Shown here one piece after another: positions 1 to 11,999 of a stretch of DNA of 64,000 nt. This DNA is from Certhia americana (Eukaryota; Chordata; Aves; Passeriformes; Certhiidae), in contig CM031858.1 of the NCBI GenBank assembly GCA_018697195.1, positions 129,236,593 to 129,300,592 on the forward strand, read 5' to 3'. Below the pieces are notes generated by a model, which was given only the letters and a program-made list of their open reading frames with translations, did not search any database and was not told where the DNA came from. Within the stretch, counting starts at the first letter, position 1, and every line of letters starts with the position of its first letter. Both the position numbers and the translations under genes were made by a program.

Positions 1-1494
1 TTAATAAAATGTGGCTGGCATTCATTGCAATATTACAGGCCATGGCTGTTCTGAAAATACAGTTGCTAGGATACCTTCATAATTTCATCCTCACGTTATA
101 CTGGTCCTTCAATTAATGAAGAAATATTCAAGTTACTTCTCAGCACTTCTATGCACGTGTTTGACCTGTGCATTCACCCTTCCTGTGTGACTCTTCTCCA
201 TGTGTATGCCTTCTAACCCCAGTGTGGGAAACAACAGAGTGACCACAGCCATTTGCAAACTGTAGTGATGGTACAACTCTTCCACTTGGCCTTTTCATGT
301 CTTTGTTCATATGAGGACAGAAAACCAGATGTCTTTACATCCAGTATTTCTCCACTGAATGGACCTGAGGAAATAATGCTTTTTCAGGGGCTATTTTGCA
401 AACCTATGCTATCCATTATCCATTTAAAACTTTTATAGCACAACCTCAGCAGTATAATACCTATTAAAGAATGAGATCCTGCAAAATTATATATTTCTCA
501 AGGCAGTTATCTAATAAAATACATGAGGTATTCTCATTAGATAGGAGGAGGCAGCCAAAGCTCTGGAAATACTCAGTCCCAGGACTGAATTTGTTTGAAA
601 GCCTGATGCAATCTGATAGACTACAATGGAAACTCACCTTGGATACACATGCTAAGCATTATCTTCTGCACAACACAAAAAGCCTGACACAGTCTAAATG
701 GAAATAAAGTAGGAAACAGGCATTATACAGGCCTTCTATATACTGAATTTCACAAGCAAAGCAGAGTGTGCACCCTTCATGTCATTCCCAGAGTAGGACT
801 GGATATTCGAACAATACTCTGGCTGAATATTTAGTGAACACTGAGAGACGAAGAATAAGCAAAAACCATATCTGCATTTTTAACTCTTTTTTAAAATCAG
901 ACCAAATATAATATGAAAATCAAGTGTACAAACAGAGCAGCTACTGACACTTTCAGACAGATCACCACATCTAAACAGCTGATCTATAAATAGTCTGCTC
1001 ACAGTATTGCAGCACATGCTGACCACACAGATGTGATCCTGCAAAGCAAGTACCAGAGATTGTACACAGCTGTTTTCACTTGGTTAGAGCCTGTGTGGTC
1101 TTTTCTCCAGTACAAAGAAATACTCTCAATTTTTTTGAAAAAAATTACAACTTCTACTGCATGGACTAATAGAACTTTTTTATGTTAAATAGGCTCATTT
1201 TGTCCTGGAAATTATCAGTGGCTCAATAAGCAAATAAAGGCTCTCAAAGAAACAAGCAAAGTAGTTTGCATAAAACATTAGGAAAATATTCCCAAAGCAC
1301 TCCAGAAATTTCACAAGTTATTAATAATTTGACATTATTATGTATGATTTGTTGAGCACACGAGCACGCTTGAGCAGACAGAAGGAATACCTACAACTCC
1401 CCAAAAGGCATGCACTTCATCCAGGAGCCTGACTTTTCAGGGTGCTTTGTGTGAAGAAGTACTGAGTATTCTTGGCGCTCACTTCAACCCTGGG
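1..1494. other. AT-rich non-coding stretch, nothing recognised
   Basis: No open frame longer than about 80 codons, no recognised repeat family and no splice-flanked open segment was seen here. The two small plus-strand frames (253-438 and 471-707) have ordinary composition for random open frames in AT-rich DNA and resemble no protein I know. Intergenic or intronic sequence is the simplest reading. Confidence 0.6.
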
Positions 1495-2050
1495 AAGCTG
1501 AGGAGGCTCAGAGCTTGCAGAAGATTTACAGAGCATTGCAGAAGATGTTCAGCGTTTAAGAGCTCTGGGAACTGTGGACCAAACCATGGGTGATGCCATT
1601 CTCTCCCTGGGAGCCTCAAGAAAAATGGTTACATTTTTCCCATGCTATCTGGGAGCAGCTTTAACATTCTTCTGTGACCATGCTACAGCTTGGCTGTTTC
1701 TGTGTAAGAAAACCAGAACCTGACAAGTATCCCAAGAGCCCCTCTATGCTCAGGGCTCCCACTGCAGTGTCATCAGCTGGTGCTGTGCAGTGCTGTGCTC
1801 CTTTCTGCCAGTGAGCCCCAGCCCATCAGCTTGTTCTCTTGTGGGATGCTTCTGAGGAGTCCCACATCCTGTGCCAGTGTCCCATGCATAAACATGCTGT
1901 GCACCAAGCAGGTGGATGGGTGGTGGAGCATCCTGATGTTGATGGCTTTCCTCCTGAGGCATGACAGAGGAAAGCTGCTGTCTGTGTGAGCTGTCCCAGC
2001 CCAAACCTCTGTTCCTCTGCACAGCTGCTCAGGCCAAGCCTTCACTGCAA
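1495..2050. other. GC-richer unclassified block
   Basis: This block is visibly richer in G and C than its flanks and carries three overlapping open frames of 69-90 codons on both strands (1750-2022 and 1773-2045 minus, 1780-1989 plus). Overlapping frames on both strands usually mean few stop codons because of GC content, not real coding. The base composition would fit an old, diverged retroelement or LTR fragment, but I cannot match it to a family. I see no TG...CA ends or target duplication. Confidence 0.3.
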
Positions 2051-2772
2051 GTACTGCCAGCTCATAGACTCATGAACATATAACAGTACTGTAGAGGACA
2101 AAAGAGTGCTTTGATCTACATGATAAAAACTCTGTTTGCTAGAAATTGGCACATTTGTTTATCTCTCAGATGACGAAATCTTTATCATCAAGGAGAAAAA
2201 AATATGTACGTGATTTCTGATTTCAGTTCCTGCAATGTAAATGAGTTGCATGCGTATTTGGCTTTCTTCACAAGATTGCGCTTCTTGTTCTATTTGTTCA
2301 CTTTATTCTATTTGTGTTAGGACCTGCCTTTCATTGTTTTGTTCTCCACCCTCCTGTTATAATCAAGTCTTCTGCCCTTTGTTTATGTCAGGCCTATTTT
2401 TCTTTCATTAGACCTTAATTATAGCCTGTGACTATAACTTTCTGCCTTTGGCTGTTTACAGAATTGCTTTTCTGCCTCTCTCTCATACACACACTTCACT
2501 CCTATTCTCCTTTAGATCTCAACTTCTATATACAGTCATCACCTTTTGAAAGTGCAAAGCAGGATAATTAGTCATTGTAACAAGTTTTCCAAGGCTGGAA
2601 GGTCACATTACAACTCTTAAACTTCAGTGGTTTAGATGTTTGGAGATGCAATGTGAAAAATGTCTTTGATCTTTTTATTGCCTTGGTAAACTTTTTATGG
2701 GGCAATCCATTTACCTAGTCCATTAGAAAGCTCAATAAAATATTCTGTATACAAAAATACTTCACCAATTAC

Positions 2773-2827
2773 ATCTCTATATCTCTATATCTATTTATCT
2801 ATCTATCTATCTATCTGTATATATCTT
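2773..2827. repeat. ATCT microsatellite
   Basis: Imperfect tetranucleotide tract. Several atctctat units lead into five to six clean atct units and end in gtatatatc. It is a simple sequence repeat with no attached mobile element. Confidence 0.85.
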
Positions 2828-2957
2828 TGCTTTGTAGCATTTACACTTCTCTTCAAAAGTCCAAAATATTTTATGAATAGGAATTGTTTTACCCTCAAAG
2901 CCCACCATTGAAAAAAATTAGTTGTTACTTTATTTTATCATTACTTTTAATCCACAG

Positions 2958-3042
2958 GATTAAGTATTCTGTTTTGAAAGTCATGACTCCCACTTACAGA
3001 AAATTGAGCCTTAGACCTGGCAAGTGTGCAGCTGATGGAATT
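2958..3042 (+). other. Weak candidate exon (85 nt, +)
   Basis: The segment is preceded by a pyrimidine-rich run ending tttaatccacag and followed by attGTAAGTA, a good donor core. One of the three frames is open across it (one base, then 28 codons). No protein family is recognised. Pairs of splice-like sites around short open segments occur by chance many times in 64 kb, so this is recorded only as a candidate, possibly of a non-coding RNA. Confidence 0.12.
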
Positions 3043-5888
3043 GTAAGTACAAGTTAGCTGCTTGTTCATGGAGCCAACAAGATCCATATATTTCTGGTCA
3101 GCTGTTACCCCATTTTTAAGCCAAATTAGCCCTACAAAGGTGTTTCAGTTTGCACACACTCCATTCTAAAAGCCAAACTTCAAAGATGAATGCAAACTCA
3201 CAACACAAACCAAGGCTGGAGCTGGCGTCACCAGTTCGGGCTCCTCATTGCCAGACCCAACATACACATTAAAAGTATAAATATATACATGATACTGGCA
3301 GTGTCATCTTCTCTCACATCCAAAATGATCTGCTTTTGACTTCTAGACAGCAGAAAAGAAATTGCTGGCAATTACAAAACCACAGGCCCTGTTGATGATA
3401 GCCCCTTTGAACTAACTCATCTCCTGTCTGTGCCACTTCAACGACATGAAGTAATCACAAAGGCAGCTCCTCTGCTCACAGAAGTTTCCTCTCCCAGATT
3501 GAGTAACATTTTCCCACAGTCAATGTAAGAAGCCTGGATGAGGGCAGAAACTGGATTACCTCTTCTCAGAATGTATGAAAATTTGATTTTGCTCCTCAGA
3601 TAGTACTTTTCAAGAATCTGGACTAATCAAGGATGTTAGGAATGGAAGCAGTAGAGTGACACAAAAGTGGAAGGAAATTTGCCATTCCTGCCGCTAGTAT
3701 GAACAAGGGAAAGGTTGGGCTATGGTCTGATATTAGCAGGAGAATGCCCTCATCTTCAGTAGTCATCCCAGCTCCACCATCCAGGCACTTTCCTGGTGGC
3801 AGCACCCATGGCAGGTCTAGAAGTGAAGTCAGGAAGGTCATGGCTATTTTACTGCGTCAGCAATCATTTACTGTAGGCAGTTGCCTACTGTGTTTCTTTG
3901 GCAAGTTTGAAGTGAACAGAAGGTGGATACAGCCTCAGTCAAACATCTGCTGACTTCTTTGGAAGCCAGTTCAAATTTGAGTAACACTATGCTTTAAAAA
4001 ATTGTTGAGGTGGCAGAAAGCTATCGCTGTCCTTGTTGTGTACCAAGGTTCATTTGTCTCAGCCTAAGAATACAGACTTAGTTTCCTTTCCCTTTCTCAG
4101 GTACTGAGTTGACTGAATACTTTTCTCCTTTTCTTCCCTGTCTCTCATTTTTCACCTTTGATTTACCATTTTGCTTCCACTCCATCACAAGTCTATTTTC
4201 CTCTCTTCTCCACCTTGACTTATTTGCTCTACATTGGACGTCCATGTAAGCTCCCTACCTCTGGTCACTGCCCCCCACTGCCCTGTGAGCTCACTCATCC
4301 ACTCTCCATCTGCTTCATGGGATTTCAGTCCTCCCAGGTTAGACTCATGGAGGCTTCTCAGCCCTCCATGCTAGAGGCAATTGTCTGCTTTAGCATTCAT
4401 TTAGCTCATGGGATACATTCCCTTTCTTCCTTCTTTCCCTGCTACTTCAGCATTTGACCTCCACTATAGAGGCTTGTTGGTTGCAAGATGAAACATGGTC
4501 ACACCAGCAGTCATTAAATTGGTTGGGTAAGATGAGCTGCAGTTACCTTATATGCTCAACAGATTTTAGGAGGCAAAGATCCTATGGAAAGCATGATATC
4601 TCGGAGGGTTACAGCAATTCACAGTGTTAGTGACTTAGAGACATGTGAGACTCTTATTCCCAGTGCTGCCAGCATCATAAACCTTAACAAACACAAATTT
4701 ACTAGGCAAACAAAAGGAAATAACAGCAGCCAAAAAAAAGAAAAAGTCTATTAAACAATGTAACCTTACAGGTATACCAGCATCAGTGACCTAATTGCTA
4801 TTTAAACCATGAAGATTCTGTGGTCCTGGAGAAACTAAACAATTCCCCAGTAAGAACAAGCAGCAGCATGAGGCCACTAATTGAAAGCCTAGCTATGGTT
4901 CTGCAGTGCACATTGTAATCCCACTAAGCATCATGTTAAATTATTTTTATAAAGTCAGAAAGGATTTGAAAAGCTCAGAACCACAGGATATAAATATAAA
5001 ATTATAGGATAAAATTTTGCAACACTTCAGATACTATATAAATACAGTTTTAAGACCTTTGAACCTATTCTCTGCATGGCACTATCAGTGTAGGAATGGA
5101 TGAACTCATTGATTTCAGTGCTTAAATTCATATTCTCTCAAAACAGAAAACAGAGCTCAGGTATAATCCAAGGAGATAATTCTCTGTAGCTGTATGTACT
5201 ACAGTTGAGAGCTTGTATGCCAGATTTATCTCCAGTCCCCTTCAGAGGCAATATCCCTATAAAGGAATTACTTACACTCAGCAGTAACATCAACATTTTA
5301 ATTAATATAGAATGAATCTGATCTCTATCAATCCCTGATAGGATCTAGTCAGGTGAAAGATCTGGAGAAATGTACCAGTGTATATCAAATCAGCTAAACT
5401 GATTTTTGGCTGCAATTTTCCCTCCAGCTCTGCCTACTAGCACTAAAACATTATACATTAGATCTTTGGAGAAAATTTCAAGTACTGCAAGTGGCATTAC
5501 TAACATGTTAAAAGAACTAAACAAGTAAAAAAACCATAATCTATGTCTGTATCTGATATAGCAAGAGAAGTAGAGGGGTATATCTTGATTTCTTTTCCTT
5601 TAAATCAAAAGCTAGACAGGTCAGAGTGGAAAAAAACTTCTGTGCAGAGTGCATGCAATACCATGGCATGAGGAGAGTTATAAGCACTGTTCTCAGGCAT
5701 CACACTGCAAGAACAATAGAGGGAAATCCATGGTTTTTTGCATGTTGTGCTCTAAACAAACATTTTTTTCCAAACTTATTTAATGTCAATGCAACCTCTA
5801 ATCATTCTGGAAGTGTGCTTAGATTTGCAGAAGTCATTCTTGATTCTGAATTCTGTACACTAAAATTGATTTTCTTTTCGTGCCTTGA
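3043..5888. other. Non-coding stretch, nothing recognised
   Basis: AT-rich DNA without a recognised repeat. Open frames at 3623-3841 (minus), 3699-3953 and 4158-4457 (plus) are under 100 codons, overlap one another on opposite strands and have no recognisable domain. The start of the 125-codon plus frame at 5626 is ordinary sequence and its last third runs into the CR1 that begins near 5889, so it is not a gene. Confidence 0.55.
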
Positions 5889-6755
5889 TATTGAATCATT
5901 AGGGCTAGAAAATACCTCTAACATCAAGTCCAGTTGTTATCCTAACACCTCTGTGTTCTCCACTAAAGCATGTCCTCAAGTGCCAAATCCACATGCCTTT
6001 TGAACACTTCCAGGATCTATTTCCCTGGTAGCCTGTTTTAATATCCAACCACCTTTTCAGTGAAGAAGTTTTTCCCTAACTTTACATCCTCTGGTGCAAC
6101 TTGAGGTCATTTAACTTCACCTTATTGCTTTTTACCTTGGAGGAAAGGCTGTCCTGGCTACTTTTCAGGGTAGTTGAAGAGAATGATAAGGTCACCCTGA
6201 GCCTCCTTTTCTCCAGGCTAAATACCCCCACCTTCCCCAGCTGCTACTCACAGTACTTGTGCTCCAGACCCTTCTCCAGCTCCATTGCCCTTCTCTGGAC
6301 TCACTGCAGCACCTCAGTGTCTTTCTTGAATTGTGGGGCCCAGAACTGGACACAGAAATTGAGGTGTGACCTCACCAGTGCCAAGTCCAGGGGGACAATC
6401 CCTGCCCTGGTCCTGCTGGCCACACTATTGCTGATACAGGCCAGGATGCCATTGGCATTGGCCACCTGGGCACACACTGGCTCACGTTCAGCTGGCTATC
6501 AACCAGCATCCCCAAGGCCTCTTCTGCCAGGCAGCTCTTTATCTTCTCATTCCCAAACCTGTAGCTCCTTGTTGTGACCCAAGTGCAGGACTCAGCACTT
6601 TGCCTTGTCGAACCTCACACCACTGGCCTCAGGCCATTGATCCACCCTGCCCAGATCCATCCAGACTGCAGAGCCTTCCTACCCTGCAGCAGATCAACAC
6701 TCCTACCCACCTTGGTGTTGTCTGTGAACTTACTGGAGGTAAAGTGCATTCTTTT
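5889..6755 (-). mobile_element. CR1 LINE 3' fragment, minus strand
   Basis: Read on the minus strand, this is the 3' part of a chicken-repeat-1 non-LTR retrotransposon, the main LINE of birds. The left edge (gaatcattagggctagaaaatacctctaacatcaag on +) matches the CR1 3' terminus. Further in are typical blocks such as aggaaaggctgtcc, ctccaggctaaata, gcccagaactgga and ccagcatccccaaggc. It is 5'-truncated, as most CR1 copies are, and diverged. A 158-codon plus-strand frame (6101-6577) and smaller neighbours are antisense shadows of this element. The right edge is uncertain; weak similarity may continue for another 50-100 bases. Confidence 0.9.
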
Positions 6756-7195
6756 GGTTTTCTTATCTCTGCACATATATCTAGAACATTGGAAAGATGC
6801 ATAATATCTATAATAAGGCAGTCAGGACTTGGGACCTGAAATGCTTCCTCAGGATGACGTTCCATGCCATTCAGTCCATGAGATCTGACCATGAGTTAAC
6901 TCTGAAGTGCAGGCATATGTCAGTGATGGCATGAGTACAGATGACTGAGCCATGATCTAGCCCATCTCCTAGTCACAATCTAATTCTTCACCACAGCCTT
7001 GAATATAGCCTCTCCCCATCATTACTCTTTACCCCAGAAGTGAGTTTTAACCTTGGTCTTAGATCTTTTCTCACCTGGACAAAGTACAGAGATGATGATT
7101 ACCCTGTTAGCATCTTGCTGGAGACAAAGAAAAGTTCTTTAACTCCTCCATAATTTTGAGACTACAGTTTTCTGGTAAGAATTTAGGAGACTTAC

Positions 7196-7382
7196 CCCAG
7201 TATTTTGTAACAATGTGAGGAAGTTTGCTTTTTAAAACCAAAACAGATCGTTCATTCAGCTCCACTCTCACTGTTTCTCCCTGCTGCAGAAGCATCAAGC
7301 CCCTTTGCAGTTCTTGAGTTTTGCTCAATTCTAATTCTGATAGAGATTTCTTTCTCCACATAATTTTTCCAGTGCAGACTCC
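7196..7382 (-). CDS. Candidate internal coding exon, unknown protein
   Basis: On the minus strand a pyrimidine-containing run ending gctatgtacag precedes this 187-nt segment and GTAAGTCT follows it, so both splice sites are close to consensus. Only one frame is open, in phase 0 at the left side and with one base over at the donor, giving 62 codons. The peptide has a charged helical first half (residues like KKSLSELELSKTQELQRG) and a beta-like second half (GETVRVELNERSVLVLKSK), which looks more protein-like than most chance frames here. The frame also runs on past both sites (7457-7107) without a family match. I do not recognise the protein. Chance is a real alternative: several open segments of this length with splice-like edges are expected per 64 kb. 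Confidence 0.28.
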
Positions 7383-7457
7383 CTGTACATAGCATATTGA
7401 GACATTGAGATATAAAAATGAGAATATCTGTACAGGCTTATGCCACCCTTTCCCCAT

Positions 7458-10400
7458 TCATTTTGAGCCTCTTGCTGAAGTAAAAGGTACCCTCTATATC
7501 ACCCAGCAGACATGCCACTGAGTCATCTATCCCACAATATGACCCCCCTGGCACTCATTCACTTCATCTGAAGAGGAACTCTATGCAGGGCAAAATGAAT
7601 CTCAGTCCCACCCTCATAAAGATCCAGCACATACTGGGACGTGGTGTGCATGTATTTATTGATACAGTAATCACAGCAAGTCACATTCTCTTTCTGTGTA
7701 TTTAATGGAGACATTATTATTCTGCCCCCTTTGCCTCATTAAAATAAAATCTTACCTTGGATTTAATAACTAAAATAAATCTGCTTGAGTCAGGCCAAGA
7801 GCTAAGTTAGTATTCTTCCTAAGGACCATCTTAGCAATGCAATGGAGAGATGACACTCTACATCAGCCAGCATATGATAACCTATCTTTAATTTCTCTCT
7901 GCTCTGGTGCTATTATCTCTCCTCTGCCACAGCTGCATGCTGCTATTGTCAGTGGTAAAGACAAGACATCTCTAATTAGAGGGCAGGATAAATTGCTTTT
8001 ATCTACTTTTAACATGCTTTTACATGGCACCTGGTACACAAGTCTTAGCTAGGCAACGATAATTTGAAAAGCAAATCACTGCTTGGAGAAATATGATACA
8101 TTTTAAAAAGAAAATTAAATGTATAGAATAGCAGAATCAACATATTGGAGATTGCTGAGCTTTAAAGCTGTCAGAAGTCTTGTATTCTTATGTTTTATAT
8201 TGAGTTAAAATAAGCAATCACAGTCTATATACCCAGCAGTTTCTCTCCCTCTGTCTTTCTGGATGATCCAAAGAGCAAGCTGTGATTTTGGAACTATACA
8301 TGCAACACAGCAAAGGCACCCTTGCCATACAGCAACTGTGTCTTCTCTGATGGTAAGTCCAACTGAGCAGTTTTAAAACATGCTCTACAGGATCAGCATT
8401 GACTCATGCAGAATCATCCCTGGAATATACCCATCTTGTACAGTAGAAGTCCACAATTAGTGCTTTATATCATGCTTAACAAGAATGAAATGTAAAAAAA
8501 TACAAATACACAGTTACAAATTATTATCTCTGGAGAACATAACTTATTAGCAAATGATTCACCAGTTGTAATGAGTATCCTGTTACAGAAAAAAACCAAA
8601 CAAAACCAACAAAAAATTAGCTACAAAGGTCCAAAAATTACTGATCTTTTGGTAGCAGCAACTATCAAATATCGGTCAAAAATTTTATCTGTCTGTTACA
8701 ACTCTGAGTTCAGTTCACATAGCTGGGAGTGCATGACTGCTGTACTAAAACCACACTGTTCAATCCCTTTGCTCATCATCAGAAAGTATCAAGTGCTCTT
8801 CCATGAAAGGCATTGCTACAGAGACATATATTCTTTATAATGCACTGTCAGTTGGCTTCATCTGCACTAGCAGTCAGGCAGAGCACATACTTCTAACACA
8901 TTCTCCAGGCTTTTGATTACACTTCTTTAAAAATCTGTTGAGCTTGTCTGATTGTTAGGAGGTTTCTGAGACGTAAAAACTTCATAGATCCAAATGATGA
9001 CTGGGCCAAATTATTTTATTTGCTATTTACTGTAACTTAGCAGTTTGGAAAGTCTATAGAAACATCCAAGAGTGACAGCTTGCAGGGAAAAGCTCAGTAG
9101 AGCTTCTGCTGCTAGTTTAATGAAAGGGAAATCTCTTTGCCTCCAGACTGTGATTCTGGAGGCCCAATTTTCTCCTGTGGTGGTGTGCTCATTACTAAAC
9201 ATGCTCACAGAACAGTAGTCTGAAGCATGTACCTGTTGCTGTCCATCAGAATTCCAAGTAGAGCTGATAAAATAGGCTCAGGGAAAAATCCCAGGCTGGA
9301 ATAGGGCTGTAGTCACATTGCATGAATTTCCATCTAACGATAAAGTTGTAAGGGTCTTGTTTTCCTTAGCACATTGCATGAAATGTTCTGTCAAGAGAAC
9401 ATTGCTGTCTGTGTGCTTTAATGTATAAGCTAGGTGGCCTTTTATTTGAGCCCAGATTGGGTCAGAAAGAAAGCAAGCAAAGCAGTTTCACCAGGCTGTA
9501 CTATTAATTTCTCAAAGCCTTCATAAACTATAAAAGAGGTGGTGTGCATATGGAGCCACTCACCAGAGCAGCCGGGGTGCAGCAGGTGCATCAAGAAAGG
9601 CGATGGGAGAGGAGAGGAAGTGCCACAGTGGTGGTGGCCTAGGGTAAGGAAAGCTTTGCAGGGAAATTGAATCCCTGTTAATAACCTTGCTGATGCTTAG
9701 GGAAGGAACACAAAGTTTGGGATGCCTACCTTTCTTTCATCTTCAAAAGAGAGTAAATTTCAAGAACAAACTGAGGAAAAATTGCCTCGGTGATAACCTT
9801 CGCTACTACATGAGGCAAGAAATGTTTGACTGGGGTATCTTAGCAGACACTGAGCCAAACTATTGCATACAAGGGGCAAGATACTTATAACAATGTTTGA
9901 TGACTTATACAAATCACAAATTTGAAAAAGTGAAAATGCAATTTAATTGTCTGTTTCTAATACAAGCAAAATATTTTAAAAACAAGTTGAGTATCACAAT
10001 ATTACTCAGGAAGTCAAGCTCTTAAAAGTTAGAAAATGGGTTTTCTGGAAGCTTAGTAATACAGTCTCTGATAACCTCATCAAAACCCATTTTTGCATGG
10101 CATCCTGATTTCACTTAGGGCATGAAGTAGATCATGCTTCCTCAGTTAATGAACAACTAGCCATTCTTCTTCCTCCTGTCCCATTTGCAGCTCCCTGACG
10201 CATACTATTCAAACAACTTTCGAAAATCAGAATGATTAATGTTCCTCCAGTGCTCATCACAATGTTATCCAAATCTTGTTTAATCACACTTATCTTCCTA
10301 ACAGCCTTGTGAAGTGATGGAGCGGCTACTCTTTATGTTTCAGCTGGGGACATGAGGCATAGATAGTAATCCTAAAGTGTCTACTGATGCAGGGTACCCA

Positions 10401-11937
10401 ACCTAAGGCCTGTGAGACCACTTTTTTTGATTAGTTGGCATTATCTTGCTTTTTGTACATTCAAAACAAAACTGTTGTTGATGTCAGTTGGAGTGATGAG
10501 TTTTGAGCACACATGAAAAATCTGTCTCAGACCAAAACCCCTAAAAGGCAAATTAGTGCAGAAGCTCTGCTTAGTGTATCTTCTTCAGAATCACTTGGGT
10601 ATGTGTTGTGGAGATGAGAACAGAATCTGCTTCTTTCCATAGGTATGCAGATATTAGTGCATTGATATACATACACATAAACACAAAAATGTGAATATAC
10701 ATTCATTTTATTTATTAATATTTATCCCAAGGAAGGAGGTAAATTATACTATTACAGATAATAAGTACCAAAAAACAGAAAACAAGGACAGTAAGAATTT
10801 ACCACGTAATGCTGCATAATATTTGGTATACCACTGTTGCTTTGGGCTAATTTTAAATTATAAAGCTTTTCTCTGATTCTCAGTTTGCTTCTTTTAACAT
10901 ACTGGTATCTATTTCTTGGAAGATATCCCTTATATTTTTTCAGCTGTCTAGTCTCCTTGAGGCATTTTTACCCTGTGAATACCTAAGTGAACAAAAGGAT
11001 CAGATTAAATGGAAGAAGAAGCAAATTCAGCAACAGACAGCAACAGGCACTTTGCAGTACTTATCAGTGAAGAAGGGCTACATCTTTCCCAGATAAATAA
11101 GCAAAGAGTAAACCAATCTAAATACAGGGATAACCTCAATGAATTCAGTACTACAGATGGAAAATGTACTTTTTCAGGGAGCAACACTGACAGAATCTTC
11201 CTCAATGGGAGAACAGCATTGTTCTAAATAAAGAATTCTAAGTGCATCATCCTCATCTGCTTGGACTAGCTTTTATTCAAAATATAAAAAAAAAAAAATT
11301 GTCCAAACCCTATTTGATAATTGAAGCTGGTATTTATGCTAATAAAATATAAATTATAAATGTTAAAAAGACGTGAATTTTTCCTTCACATTTGTAATGT
11401 TTTAGGATATTGTTTTCCTACATAGGTAGCAGATGCACAGTAAAGACATTTATATTTGCTCTGCTTCAAGATATCTAATATATGACACAGTAATGTACAC
11501 ATGTAACTTGCTGATATCTACATGCCAACCTAACAAGGCTCATCGTCCTTATTAGATTTAATTAGATCCAGCCACAACTGCCAATTAAGCTGTCACTTTA
11601 ATGTAAAACCAAACGTATGGATCAGATACACAACTTTAACTGAAATTGGTCAGTCTTAGTAGCACTTTTTTTACAAAAAATTGTCTTCCTCACTAAAGGA
11701 CTTATTATTTTAGCTTTGATTTTTCCCAATTTGCTGTGAGTGCTAAAAATAAAAATGGATAAATTCAAAAAGGAGATACTGTTGGAAAAATCAGAATGTA
11801 CTATGGTCTCTATTATTTATGAATGACTAGGGAGTCCAGGCAGAAGGGAAAGTTTGCACTTACAAAGCAAACTACATACCTTAGAAATACCTTGAGCTTT
11901 GAGATAGAGAGAGGATGTTTGTTCAGTTAAAACTTAC
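7458..11937. other. Non-coding stretch, no repeat recognised
   Basis: AT-rich sequence with only short open frames (for example 8571-8840 plus and 9687-9890 plus). None has a recognisable domain or convincing splice context. One strong donor-like site occurs near 8352 (gatgGTAAGT) after a pyrimidine-rich run, but the frames through it are short or closed. Single-base runs are short. I see no RNA gene. Confidence 0.5.
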
Positions 11938-11999
11938 CTATAAAAGCATACAAAATTACATTTCTAGCAAGTTCCACATATAAAAACTTGTATAAAACC
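11938..11999 (-). other. Weak candidate micro-exon (62 nt, -)
   Basis: On the minus strand an acceptor-like run (tatcatgttttgtctactgcag) is followed by 62 nt and a consensus donor, atagGTAAGTTTT. One frame is open (one base, 20 codons, one base). Its phase does not join directly to the candidate exon at 7196-7382, so further exons would be needed between them. The peptide is not recognised. It could equally be chance or part of a non-coding transcript. Confidence 0.13.

Noticed and set aside
6101..6577. 158-codon plus-strand ORF, the longest in the window
   Set aside because: It lies wholly within the minus-strand CR1 and is its antisense reading; no protein family.
8280..8352. Strong donor (gatgGTAAGT) after a pyrimidine-rich run near 8250
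   Set aside because: The frames are short, and the most protein-like one meets a stop at the donor.
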